Positions 17,088-27,200 of a stretch of DNA of 64,000 nt are shown here, piece by piece. Each line of letters opens with the position of its first letter. Positions within the stretch are counted from its first letter, which is position 1. Location of the stretch: positions 1-64,000 of the forward strand of contig CAZKIU010000016.1 in the NCBI GenBank assembly GCA_964552955.1. Direction: 5' to 3'. Both the position numbers and the translations under genes were made by a program. The notes beneath the pieces are model-generated. The model did no database searches. It was given only the letters and a program-made list of their open reading frames with translations, and was not told the DNA's origin. This stretch comes from UBA1413 sp964552955 (GTDB lineage Bacteria; Bacteroidota; Bacteroidia; Bacteroidales; Prolixibacteraceae).

Positions 17088-17807
17088 TCAGGGGGTTGTA
17101 TTCCGGATGCGGCGGTAAATACAGGTTTTATCGTTGCAGATATCGCAGTGGTATCCCTTTCTGTTCAGGCCGGGTCCCAGGCCTATCAGGCCGCTGACCG
17201 ACTTGACCGGGTGCATCAGGGAAGAGGGTGAAAGCGTGACGCCACAGAAACCGGGAGGGAAAAAGGAAAAGAGCATCTGTTGTTGAGCGACATCCCAATT
17301 GCAGTAACCCGGGCTATAAGATTCGGAGAGGTGCCATCCTGAGGGAAGTTGGGATTCCAGCATCAACATCATTTTTTCCAGGGTTTTTTCAGCCACCACG
17401 GTACCCAGCGTGTCAAGGACGTAGCTGTAAATGGTATCGCCCGCCCGGTTAAGTTCCAGGCAGCGTTGAGAGACGGCTTCTCCTGCGGTGGTCACGAAAA
17501 AGAGAAGGGCTTCGGCATGGCGGATCTGGTTGAAGATGGTTTTCCCCGGGGAGAAGAGATGCTTGCCGGCACGGAATTGGCGCAAAGGAGTGTCGAACTC
17601 AATATCAGGCACCAGGGAATAGCCGGCACCAGGCGTGAAGATTCGCGGGCCTTCCGCAATAGCCTGCTCCGTCAGGGAAGAAAAGGGTTCCGGGGAGGCT
17701 CCCCCGGCAAATCCCATCATCTTCTCTATGTCAGCAGTGACGATGTCGAGCGCTTCAAAAGAAGTGCTGCAGGAGTAAACAGGAGAGAGAGAATGTGGCA
17801 TCGGCAT
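17088..17807 (-). CDS. Stand-alone vitamin B12-dependent methionine synthase activation-domain protein
   Basis: This 239-residue protein is not attached to any MetH catalytic domain. The C-terminal half carries the MetH activation signature: ESYSPGYCNWDVAQQQMLF (about residues 160-178) followed by LSPSSLMHPVKSVSGLIGLG (about 190-209), matching the SPGYP and SVSG motifs that bind S-adenosylmethionine. The tail has a short Cys pattern (CDICNDKTC). Such proteins are thought to reactivate corrinoid methyltransferases or act with UroD-like methyltransferases. The gene starts 3 bp after the GH53 stop, so it is co-transcribed with a galactanase, an unusual pairing. The function is inferred from the domain only. 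Confidence 0.75.
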   Translation of the reverse strand: MPMPHSLSPVYSCSTSFEALDIVTADIEKMMGFAGGASPEPFSSLTEQAIAEGPRIFTPGAGYSLVPDIEFDTPLRQFRAGKHLFSPGKTIFNQIRHAEALLFFVTTAGEAVSQRCLELNRAGDTIYSYVLDTLGTVVAEKTLEKMMLMLESQLPSGWHLSESYSPGYCNWDVAQQQMLFSFFPPGFCGVTLSPSSLMHPVKSVSGLIGLGPGLNRKGYHCDICNDKTCIYRRIRNTTP

Positions 17808-17810
17808 CCA

Positions 17811-19004
17811 TCATTGGCGGTTCATATAACCCGCCACGGGGAGCAGGTTTCCGTTGAAATCAAAGAAAGCAGCGTTTTCCCAGGAGGAGCCAGTGCCCCA
17901 GGGGTCTTTCATAGTAGAGGTGATCCAGGCGGGCTCCCAGTAAAAGATGCCGTTACACCCCGCCTCTTTCATATCCTCAGTGAGTTTCACCATGAAATCC
18001 AGCTGTCCCTGAGGGGTGAAGGGGAAGCCCTCCAGGGGAGGCTGGCTGCCGAAAAGGTTGGTGTAGCCATCGTTCCCCAGGTTCGTCCAGGGGTAAGCGG
18101 TTTCCAGGATCATCACCTGCCGGTCAAGGCTATTCCTGAGCCGGGTCACCAGGGCCGGCAGGGAGGCCAGCGATTTCTCGGTATGCCAAAGAGGATAGTA
18201 GGAAAAACCGGCGATGTCAAAGTCGAGGATTTTTCCCTGTGAAATAGCCTGACTGAACCACCATTCCACATTTTTAGGATCGGCCACATGAAGGGCAATC
18301 AGGGGTTTCACGGCAGCGTTGGCAGAGGCATCCCTCACCGCCTGAATGGCCGAATTGATTACACTTCCCAGATTGGACCACTGGTTGTTACAGCCATTCA
18401 GCCCGGGAAAACCGGCACTGGTTCCGGTCATCATCATTCCGCAGTTGATTTCATTGCCGATCTGGACCATGTCAGGCATCAGACTTCTGGCATCCAGTTT
18501 CTTAAGCACTGAAAAAGTATAGTTATACACCGAATCCCTGAGGACACTGAGGGAGGTGATGGCCGCCCAGGCCGCAGGAGGCACCTGTTTGGAAGGGTCG
18601 GCCCAGGAATCGGAATAGTGCAGGTCCAGCAGGACTTTCATCCCCTGGTTTTTCGACCGCTGTATCGTGCGGGCCACGTCCTCGAAACCACTGTAGAGCG
18701 GGGTCGATGGATTGCCGTAAACGGTACGCACCCACTGCGGATGATGCCACAGACGTACTCTTACCGTGTTGGCTCCGTTGTTCTTCATGAGGGCAAAGGG
18801 ATCGGTCACTACCCCCTTATCGCGGTATACGGCTCCATGCTCCTCGAGCTGGTTGACATAAGAGAGATCGACGCCCATGGTAAAAACAGGCTTTGTGGGT
18901 TCCCCCTTTCCCGGCATTTCAGGCTCATTGTTCCTGCCACAGGAAAACGCCGCTATTCCAGTGAAAAAAAAGAGCAACAGAGCCACTGACATAAACGGTC
19001 TCAT
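17811..19004 (-). CDS. Arabinogalactan endo-beta-1,4-galactanase (GH53) lipoprotein
   Basis: The protein has 397 residues. The signal ends in FSCG with the lipobox Cys at 22, and the following charged linker is typical of surface-exposed lipoproteins. The GH53 TIM-barrel follows: MGVDLSYV, NTVRVRLWHHPQ, LDLHYSDSWADP, the acid/base region MVQIGNEINCG (Glu185) and the nucleophile region MILETAYPW (Glu301). GH53 cleaves beta-1,4-galactan side chains of pectin. It lies 5 kb from the SusC/SusD pair on the same strand, with copA in between, and may belong to the same galactan-use function. A -7 box is at 19031-19038. Confidence 0.93.
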   Translation of the reverse strand: MRPFMSVALLLFFFTGIAAFSCGRNNEPEMPGKGEPTKPVFTMGVDLSYVNQLEEHGAVYRDKGVVTDPFALMKNNGANTVRVRLWHHPQWVRTVYGNPSTPLYSGFEDVARTIQRSKNQGMKVLLDLHYSDSWADPSKQVPPAAWAAITSLSVLRDSVYNYTFSVLKKLDARSLMPDMVQIGNEINCGMMMTGTSAGFPGLNGCNNQWSNLGSVINSAIQAVRDASANAAVKPLIALHVADPKNVEWWFSQAISQGKILDFDIAGFSYYPLWHTEKSLASLPALVTRLRNSLDRQVMILETAYPWTNLGNDGYTNLFGSQPPLEGFPFTPQGQLDFMVKLTEDMKEAGCNGIFYWEPAWITSTMKDPWGTGSSWENAAFFDFNGNLLPVAGYMNRQ

Positions 19005-19030
19005 AGCATAAGCATTAATAGTCCTCAGGG

Positions 19031-19038
19031 CAAATATA
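19031..19038 (-). promoter_or_regulatory. Bacteroidota-type -7 box upstream of the GH53 gene
   Basis: The minus strand reads TATATTTG, an exact TAnnTTTG match, 26 bp before the GH53 start and just after the metal chaperone stop. It suggests that GH53 and the activation-domain gene form their own transcript. Confidence 0.45.
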
Positions 19039-19042
19039 CCAA

Positions 19043-19267
19043 TTAATGCACTCCTGTTTGCAATAGTTCAGCATGATAGCCTGCCGAATGAAGGGTATTG
19101 ATGATTTCTTCTGCGGAAGCGGTGGATACCCTGACGGTCAGGATCCGGTCGGGGTGGGTCAAGTCGGTCTTCCACGATTCGACTCCTTTGAGATGGTCGA
19201 GGAGCGGGGTGATGGTGGCCACACAACCGCCACATTTCACATTGGTTTTAAATTGAAGTATTTCCAT
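19043..19267 (-). CDS. Heavy-metal-associated (HMA/CopZ-like) small protein
   Basis: The protein is 74 residues from ATG at 19267 (MEILQFKTNVKCGGC). The frame extends 9 codons upstream only to a TTG. The ferredoxin-like HMA fold carries its metal-binding pair in KCGGC (Cys12, Cys15). A soluble CopZ-type chaperone passing Cu(I) to the ATPase is the expected role. The start codon lies 20 bp inside the copA 3' end, so translation is likely coupled. Its metal loop has CGGC instead of the usual CxSC. Confidence 0.88.
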   Translation of the reverse strand: MEILQFKTNVKCGGCVATITPLLDHLKGVESWKTDLTHPDRILTVRVSTASAEEIINTLHSAGYHAELLQTGVH

Positions 19268-21509
19268 ATGGATGAGCATTAAGTAACGGTTCAACGGAAT
19301 ATTTCAGCCGGAGGCTGTTGCTCACGACCGACAGGGAGCTGAGGGCCATGGCGGCGCCGGCGATCATGGGATTCAGCATGAAGCCGGTCAGGGGATAAAG
19401 GACCCCGGCCGCCACCGGGATGCCGATAATATTGTAGATGAAGGCCCAGAAGAGGTTCTGACGGATGGTTCTGACGGTTTTACGGGAGAGGAGGATGGCA
19501 CGGGCGACGCCTTCGGTGCCGTGGTGGAGCAGGGTCATCTGGGCTACGCCGGCTGCGATACCTGTGCCGCTGCCCATGGCCATGCTGACATCGGCACGGG
19601 CCATGGCCACCGAATCATTGATACCGTCTCCCACCATGGCCACCACCCTGCCCTGTTGCTGCAACCTGCTGATATAATCTGCCTTGCCGGCAGGAAGAAG
19701 AGCAGCCCCCACCTCACTGATGCCCGCAGCCCGGGCTATGGCCTTTGCTGTGGGGGCATTATCACCCGTGATCAGATGAACGGCACATCCCAGCTTCTTC
19801 AATACGGTGACGGTCACGGGGGAGCAGGGGCGCAGGGTATCGGCGAGGGCGGCCACCGCCAGCAGGCGTCCCATCCCCCCGAAATAGATGACGGTCCGGG
19901 CTTCCTCTCTGAGCTGCCGGGCCTCCTCCTCCACCTCCGCCGGAATGGAAATTTCCAGTTCATCCATCAGCGCGGGTGTTCCGGCGGCCACCTGGTGCTC
20001 CCCGAAGTAGCCCATCACCCCCATTCCGGGGAGGGCCGTAAAGGTATCGGGCGAAACGGGGGCCGTACCCTGTTGCTGCAGGTGATCCGCCAGGGCCTCC
20101 CCCAGCGGGTGTTCCGACCGGAGTTCCAGGCCTGCCAGCCACCCCGGCAACCGGGGATCACCCGTCTTCCAGCTCAGGTGCGTGACTACGGGCCTCCCGT
20201 GGGTGAGGGTGCCGGTTTTATCAAAGACAACGGTATCGACCTTTCCGGCCAACTCAAGACCATCGGCATTACGAATGAGGATCCCCCGGGAAGCCGCTTT
20301 CCCTATACCTACCATGACCGCCGTTGGCGTGGCCAGTCCCAGCGCACAGGGACAGGCTATAACCAGCACCGAAACCATGGCCACCACCGCCCGCGGCAGT
20401 TGTTCCATACCCCCTGCGAGGAGCCAGACCACAAACGTCACCAGCGCGATGACCAAAACTGAAGGGACGAAAATAGACGCTACCTTGTCGGCCAGGCGCT
20501 GCACGGGAGGTTTGCTGCCCTGGGCTTCCTTTACCATAGCGATGATCTGTGACAAAAGGGTGTCACTCCCCACTTTGAGGGCCGTCATCACAAAACTCCC
20601 CTTCTGATTGAGGGTCCCCGCCCATACCTGGTCTCCGGCTTCCTTGCCGGCAGGCAAAGACTCACCCGTGATGGAACTCTCATCAATATGGGATGAACCG
20701 GTCAGTACCGTTCCATCGACAGGAATCCGCTCTCCGGGTTTGATGCGGAGGTGATGGCCCACCTCTACCTGAGCCAGAGGCACTTGCACCTCTCTGCCCT
20801 CTTCCTGAACCAGGGTGACGGCAGTGGGACGGAGCGCCATCAACGCCCTGATGGCTGAGGCGGTACCTGCTTTAGCCCGCTCCTCGAGCCATTTACCGAG
20901 AAGAATCAGGGTGATAATCACGGCTGAAGCCTCGAAATAAATGTGCTGGTGACCACCTGTTCCAGCGTGGGGAGCGGTCAGTGCCGGGAAGAGCATGTTA
21001 AAAAGGCTGAACAACCAGGCGATACCGGTACTCATGGCCACCAGCGTGTCCATGGAAGCACTGCCGTGGCGGAGCTGCCTGAAAGCCCTGATGAAAAATC
21101 CACGGCCAAAGAGAAAGAGGACGGGGGTCGTGAAAAGCAGCATCAGCGGGGCTGCATATGGGCGGTCCATGAAACCCATGCCCAAAACGACCACAGGGAG
21201 CGTGAGCAGTGCAGCCCACAGGGTGTTGCGCTTCAACTGCCGATAGGCCTGGAGGTGCGCCTGATCAGCAGCCCCGGGCGTTTCCTCCTCCGCCACCAGG
21301 TCATAACCGGCAGAACGGAGTGCTTCCCGAAAAACCATGGCGTTGTTATACAAGGGATTATAGGCCACCTTCAGTTCATGGGTGGCGAAATTTACCGATG
21401 CCCCGGCAACCCCCTCCAGGTGAGCTATGGTTTTCTCCACATTCAGGGCACAGGAGGCACAACTCATCCCGGTCACCCTGAAGTTTTTCTTGATCACATG
21501 TTCTGCCAT
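19248..21509 (-). CDS. copA: Copper-exporting P1B-type ATPase
   Basis: This inner-membrane ATPase exports Cu(I). It has 753 residues from ATG at 21509 (MAEHVIKKNF). An in-frame ATG at 21545 would add 12 residues with no family match. One N-terminal HMA domain has GMSCASC (residues 14-20). Membrane helices follow. TGES is the actuator motif, CPC in VLVIACPCALGLATP is the transmembrane copper site, DKTGTLTHG carries the phosphorylated Asp, SEHPLG is the nucleotide-binding HP motif, and GDGINDSVAMA is the hinge. The last helices contain the YNIIGIP and MAxSSxSVVxNSLRL signatures of Cu(I) ATPases. It is followed by, and overlaps, the HMA chaperone gene. Confidence 0.95.
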   Translation of the reverse strand: MAEHVIKKNFRVTGMSCASCALNVEKTIAHLEGVAGASVNFATHELKVAYNPLYNNAMVFREALRSAGYDLVAEEETPGAADQAHLQAYRQLKRNTLWAALLTLPVVVLGMGFMDRPYAAPLMLLFTTPVLFLFGRGFFIRAFRQLRHGSASMDTLVAMSTGIAWLFSLFNMLFPALTAPHAGTGGHQHIYFEASAVIITLILLGKWLEERAKAGTASAIRALMALRPTAVTLVQEEGREVQVPLAQVEVGHHLRIKPGERIPVDGTVLTGSSHIDESSITGESLPAGKEAGDQVWAGTLNQKGSFVMTALKVGSDTLLSQIIAMVKEAQGSKPPVQRLADKVASIFVPSVLVIALVTFVVWLLAGGMEQLPRAVVAMVSVLVIACPCALGLATPTAVMVGIGKAASRGILIRNADGLELAGKVDTVVFDKTGTLTHGRPVVTHLSWKTGDPRLPGWLAGLELRSEHPLGEALADHLQQQGTAPVSPDTFTALPGMGVMGYFGEHQVAAGTPALMDELEISIPAEVEEEARQLREEARTVIYFGGMGRLLAVAALADTLRPCSPVTVTVLKKLGCAVHLITGDNAPTAKAIARAAGISEVGAALLPAGKADYISRLQQQGRVVAMVGDGINDSVAMARADVSMAMGSGTGIAAGVAQMTLLHHGTEGVARAILLSRKTVRTIRQNLFWAFIYNIIGIPVAAGVLYPLTGFMLNPMIAGAAMALSSLSVVSNSLRLKYSVEPLLNAHPYGNTSI

Positions 21510-21616
21510 GATCCACAGTTCTAAGGGGAGTGTCAGTCCGTCCATAAAAGCCTGAAAGCAGCCACGTTCCGGACTGGTCCCTTGTATCGTCCGGAAATTT
21601 CATTCTTCCGGAGTCG

Positions 21617-21624
21617 CAAATATA
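21617..21624 (-). promoter_or_regulatory. Bacteroidota-type -7 box upstream of copA
   Basis: The minus strand reads TATATTTG, an exact match to TAnnTTTG. It lies downstream of the susD terminator and would give a leader of about 65-100 nt, so copA and its chaperone appear to be transcribed separately from SusC/SusD. No copper regulator gene is nearby. Confidence 0.45.
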
Positions 21625-21659
21625 ACAGTTGAGAGGGGTCTAATGTTTCCGGAAGGGTG

Positions 21660-21690
21660 CAAAAAGGCCGCCCCCGGAAAAGGAGCGACC
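21660..21690 (-). terminator. Rho-independent terminator after susD
   Basis: On the minus strand GGTCGC and GCGGCC form a 6-bp GC-rich stem (one G-T pair) around a 13-nt loop, followed directly by a run of T. It lies about 45 bp after the susD stop, which supports the end of the SusC/SusD transcript here. Confidence 0.6.
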
Positions 21691-21732
21691 TCATCGCCAT
21701 GATAGGGTCTTAATGCCTCACTTCTGCATCGA

Positions 21733-24236
21733 TCAGTAGCCGGGGTTCTGGTAGGCGGCCTTGGCTGCCGCATCCAGGGAGTTGCCCTTTTCGTCGGTCA
21801 GCAGGTCAAGGAAGGACTGGGTCCAGGGTTTGAAACTGTGGTATTTCTGGAGTTGTCCTTTGCCTACGCCTTGGGCCCCAACGGTTCCGGTGTTGACGCT
21901 GTCGTCTGTGGGGAAGGGGAAAGCTGCCGTTCCCGTGGAGGTAGCTGGGGCTCCCATGATATCCCTGTCGCGGACCCGTTCATACCAGATGCCGGCGTTG
22001 TGGAGATCTTCGACGGTCAGCAGTTCGAAGATCAGTTCACGGGCCCGCTCGTTGTAGATGAAGTGGATAAACCGCTGATCGTCGGAGGTGGCTTCCGCGG
22101 GATAGTTCTCGCGCAGGGCCCTGGGGGAGGCTCCCTGCCATTCGGTGCCGTCGATCATGATTTTCGCGTAGGCGTCGGCCGTGACCTTGTAGGGGGCCAC
22201 TTTTTCTGCCGCGGGAACCTCCAGCCGGCCGGTAAGCACCCCCGGCTCATATTTCACCAGCACCTCGGAACGCGATTCCCCGGCATGGAAGGCCGCTCTC
22301 TTTCGCAGTACATTAANNNNNNNNNNNNNNNNNNNNNNNNNNNNNNNNNNNNNNNNNNNNNNNNNNNNNNNNNNNNNNNNNNNNNNNNNNNNNNNNNNNN
22401 NNNNNNNNNNNNNNNNACCTCGGAACGCGATTCCCCGGCATGGAAGGCCGCTCTCTTTCGCAGTACATTAAGGTCATCTTTAGCGGGCCCATAGCTCCCC
22501 TTGCGGCCATAAGCCTCCGCCCTGATCAGGTAAGTCTCCGCCAGACGCATCAGGGGCACATCGATAGCCCCGGGGTTGTTGGGCAGGGTACCCGTTCCAC
22601 GGTTGACATCGAGCCACTTACGCGGACTAAGGTACCACTGGGCCACGCCTGTGCCCCGGTCGAGCCCGTAAGGCTCCCCGGCATCCCCGCTACGACGGTA
22701 ATAGATTTTGCGGTTCTGTTGTTTGTAGTTGAGAATCACCGCCGGACTCTGCGGATCGACCGCCCCCGGCTTGAAACCGGTCACCGTACTCCCCTCTTTG
22801 GTGACATACCCGGCATTGTTGGGACTCCCCACCATCCAGCGGACCATCATAATAAAGGGCTGACTGACCACCCACAACGAATCCAGAGGCTCCTCCTTCG
22901 AATTCTCTATGTAGACCAGTCCGGTCTTCTTGTACAGGATCTTAATCTTCCCGCTGACGGCCGCAGGATCCGAAGCCCCTTTAATTATATTATTATAATA
23001 GTAGGCGGTCACAGGGTCCCAGGTTTTACCACCGGTCACCTCCAGGGTCGTGGCATTGTAGGAGGTGTTGTTGGCGAAATAGTCGGTCAGGAAGGTCTTA
23101 TAATATCGGGAGTCATTGGCCCTGTCGGTGTACATATCGGCCCCCCAGTCGGTAATACCCGCCGTGGCATAGGGCCTGCCATAATCCATGAGGTTACGGG
23201 TGACCCCGCACTTGAGGGTGGTGTAGTTGCTGTTGTAAAGGTGGACCAGGGTATTGCCGTAGCGGTCATTGTAGGTCTGCGTGGGCTCATACTGGGCCGA
23301 GAGAAGAATCTCCTTGGCATTATCGCGGTCGTAGTTGCCGGCCACATTCTTCCACAATTCGGCGAAGTCGGTCTGTAAGCCCCCATAAGCCGCATTGTTG
23401 CCCTTTTTCAGGTCGATGACCAGGGTGGAGTAATAAATGGCCGAGTCGAGGTCAGAGGAGACATTCCCTTTGTAGAGCATTTTCAGGTGGGTTTCGCCGC
23501 TGTTGGCCCACCCGGCCGCCTGGGCCCGGTGGAGGTAGAGCTTGGCCAGGAAATGGGCGGCGGCGGGCTTGGAGATCCTCCCCAGGTCGGCAGCAGCCAC
23601 ATTGTCAGGCAACAGGGGAATGGCCGTCCGCAGGTCACCGATGATCTGTTTGTAGATGGCCTCCAGGGTAGCCTTGGGAAAAGCAAAATTCTCCGGCATC
23701 CCAGAATAACTCTTCAGGATCAGGGGCACCGGCCCCAGCGTGTTGGTAATCAAATAGTAGGCATAACTCCTGAGGAAAAGAATCTCTCCCTTGCGGGGAG
23801 CAAGGGTGGTTTTTTCACTTTCAGTCAGTTTGTCATAGTTTTCAAGAAAGACATTACACCTGCTGATGGTAGGGAAGGCCCCTTCAGTGCGCGACCCGCC
23901 CTGGGCCCCGATCAGCATGCCCACCTGGGCCGAATAACTCTGCCCTGTGGTGGTGGCGGCCCATCCCGCTGGAGAATAACTGCCCATGTTGATGCGGTCG
24001 GCATTTGACCAACTGTAAGCTTCCACGTCACTCCCCACGCCACAGATGTAATGGCCCTGGTTGTAGTCGGGTTTGAAACGCAGAATCTGGTAGGTCCCCT
24101 TAACCAGGATATCTAAACCTTCAGGGGTTTTATAAAAATCCTGCGTAAGGGTGGTCACGGCTTTCTCCTCCAGAAAATCCTCGCTGCAGGATCCGAAAGC
24201 CAGCGTCAATGCGATGATCAGAATATATTTCTTCAT
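21733..24236 (-). CDS. SusD/RagB family nutrient-binding outer-membrane lipoprotein, interrupted by an assembly gap
   Basis: This is the surface glycan-binding partner of the SusC channel. The N-terminus MKKYILIIALTLAFGSC is a lipoprotein signal (Cys17). TPR-like helices and the SusD core follow, with the typical C-terminal LMRLAETYLIRAEAYGRKG motif just before the gap and RFIHFIYNERARELIFE after it. A run of 100 N (22317-22416) breaks the frame on paper. It is flanked by the same 55 bp on both sides, and deleting the N plus one copy gives one open frame of 783 codons (782 residues). This is longer than most SusD proteins. It is co-transcribed with susC (21 bp apart). Confidence 0.9.
22262..22471. 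repeat. 55-bp identical duplication on both sides of the assembly gap
   Basis: Bases 22262-22316 and 22417-22471 are identical over 55 nt (both begin ACCTCGGAACGCGATTCC and end CAGTACATTAA). They abut the run of N on each side. An exact overlap of contig ends left unmerged by the scaffolder is the simple reading. Biologically there is probably one copy. Confidence 0.85.
22317..22416. other. Assembly gap of 100 N inside susD
   Basis: There are exactly 100 undetermined bases, a conventional placeholder length rather than a measured distance. See the 55-bp flanking duplication. Confidence 0.98.
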
Positions 24237-24257
24237 TTTCTTTGATTTTAAAGTTAA

Positions 24258-27200
24258 TTAGAATCCTACCCTCAGGCCAAATACCGTGCTCTTGATGATC
24301 ATGGTATTGTTGTTGGTTCCTCCGGTGAGGTCGCCCACAGAGTTGGTGGAGATCCAGCCATTGGTATCGTCAGGATTGATCCCTGCTTTGACCACTTCAC
24401 CACCAAAGAGGAAGGGATTGAGGAGCTGGCAGTAGACCTGGAGGTTTTTAATATGGATTTTGTCCAGGACCAGGGAGGGAAGATTATAGGCCAGGGAGAT
24501 ATTCCTGACGGCCACAAAAGAGCCGTTGTTGATCCAGGTGGCCCTGTTGACGGCATCCACCGACACCTTGGGCGCCGTTGTGGGCTGAGGCCATTTGGCG
24601 CTGTTGTTACCGGGCGACCAGAAATCAGAAGGATCGGCACTGCGGACATACCCCACGAAATTGCCTCCGGTGATCCCTCCGGGTATCAAAGAAGAGAGGT
24701 AGGACTGGCCGATGCGGGCATACATAAAGAAGGAAAATTCAAAGTTCTTGTAAGAGAAGGTGTTGGTCATTCCGGCCACCCATTTGGGGCGGATGGTACC
24801 ACGGATCACCATGTCGTCGGACGTTAGTTTGTAATCAGGGGTGCCCTGCTCCACCGGCTTATACTGGCCGGGGGCAAAATTGACCCCTGCAGCCGCCCAT
24901 TTAGCGATTTCTGCCAGATCTTCAGGGGTATCCTGCCACAACCCGTCCACCTCATACGTGCGGAAGACCTGCAACGGATGCCCGATAAACCAGCCACTGG
25001 TCACCATATCCTCTTTGCCGTTGACCAGTTCGACAATCTCCTCCTTGTTGGTCGACCAGTTCAGATCGGTGCTCCATCTGAATCCCCGGCGGTCTATATT
25101 GACACTCGAAAGGGAAATCTCGATCCCCTGGTTTTTCATCTTTCCGATGTTGTACCAGATGCTGGAATAACCGATGACCGGCGGAATGTCACGGGTCATA
25201 AGGATATCGCTGGTATTGGACTGGTAAAGGTCAACCGACCCCGACAATCTGTTTTTCAGGAGGCCGAAATCCAAGCCGGCATTCCACTGGGCGGTTTTTT
25301 CCCAACCCAGCTCGGGATTGGCCATCATCATGGGGATATATCCAATGGCCGGTGCCGTTCCGAAGACATAATTATAACGGGTCAGCGGCCCCATGGTGGT
25401 ATAAGAGCCCACCCCACTGTTACCAGTGACCCCCCATCCCAGGCGGAGCTTCAGCTCATTGATGGCTTTGACGGGCTTCAGGAAGGACTCCTCCTGCAGT
25501 TTCCAGGCCAGGGCAAAGGAGGGGAAGAAGTCCCACTTGTTACCGGTGGCCAGTACGGAGGAGCCATCCCACCGCCCGGTGGCCGTCAGCAGGTAACGGT
25601 CGAGCAGGTTGTAATTGAAACGGGCCATGTACGACTGAAGGGAGCTTTCATTGAAACCGGTGCCGTAACTATCGGGTTTTCCATTAAGGTTGGCCCCCAG
25701 GTTATACCATTTACTTGAATTATACAGGATCTTGGAAGCTCCCAGGTTGGAGGACTCGCTGGTATAATATTGTGCCGATTGCATGAGGGTGGCCCCCAGG
25801 GTATGAACACCCACCTTTTTGTCGAAGAAGAGGAGGTTCTCAATCATATACTGCCATGATTCGCCGGATTCATATGAGGCCGTGGAGGTGGGGGGCGTCG
25901 ACCGGCGCAGGAGCGTCGACTGGGATCCCTGGAAGGCCGCATCACGGTAATGGCGTAGGCCGGTTCCGAAATTCAAGCGGTATTTGACCCAGGGAGCGAA
26001 CTTGATTTCCGTGTAGAGGTTGCCATTGAAATTGGTGGCCTGCCGGTGGTCTTCGGCATTATCGATGTCGATCAGGGGGTTCCACACCGGAATCGTGGTG
26101 TTGTTCCCCGGGAATTCAATCAGTTTACCCTGGTCATCATAGGGCTTGGCCATCAGATACTGGCTCAGGGCATTCCCATAGGCATCCCTGGGATAGGTGG
26201 CCGTTCCCGTGCGGTTACTGGCGCCATACTCCTGGATGGAGCGCGAGGCACTGATGGAAGTCCCCACGTTTAACCATTGGGTGGGGGTGATATCCCCGTT
26301 CATCCTGAAGGTGTAACGTTCATAGGACTGGTTTTTCTGGGTGCCGTCGTTATTGAGGTAGCCCACCGACATATAGATCTTGGAAACCGGTGTTCCGGCA
26401 GTGAAGGAGAGCAGATGGTTATGGGTCTGACTGGGCTTGGTCAGCAGGCCGATCCAGTCGGTGGTCGGAATATCACCGGCATTGTAAACGGGCACCTGGT
26501 CGGGCCACCCCAGCGCTTTCTCTTCTGTGGTGGCGGCCCGGGTCTTCACAGAGGCAAAGGTGCCGGGATCATTCCACTGGTACCCGGCCCGGATGGCGGC
26601 CAGGGTCATGGGATCGCTGTTCCCGAACATCTGAATGTCGGCAAAGGGATCAGGATATTTCAACGCATTGGCCCCCGATTTATAAGTCCCCCCGTTGACG
26701 TGAGCCAGCCTGAAGCGGTCTATGGCTTCCCCTGCCGAAGCCCAGTCGGTCACCGAACTGATTTTATCGATCGACAGGGTGGCATCATAATGGACCGATA
26801 CCGTCCCCTGACGGCCCGACTTGGTGGTCACCAAAACCACCCCGTTGGCCCCGCGTGATCCATAAATGGCCGTGGCCGAAGCATCCTTCAGAATCTCAAT
26901 GCTGGCAATGTCATTGGGATTGATATCATTGATGGTCCCCATCAGGATGATGCCGTCCACTACAAACAACGGCGAGTTGGAACCATTAATGGAACGGGTC
27001 CCCCGGATATTGATGCTGGAGGTCTCTCCGGGCCGCACATTGGAGACAATGTCGACCCCCGCGGCCTTGCCCTGCATCGCCTGTATGGCATTCTGCACCG
27101 GCCGCTCCTTAATGGCCTTCTCGGTCACACTGGTTAAAGCCCCGGTCACATCACTCTTCTTGACCGTGCCGTAACCTACCACCACTACTTCATCCAGGCC

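Noticed and set aside
22254..24236. Two separate or frameshifted SusD genes at the N gap
   Set aside because: The duplicated 55-bp flanks explain the break as an assembly artefact; the collapsed frame is intact.
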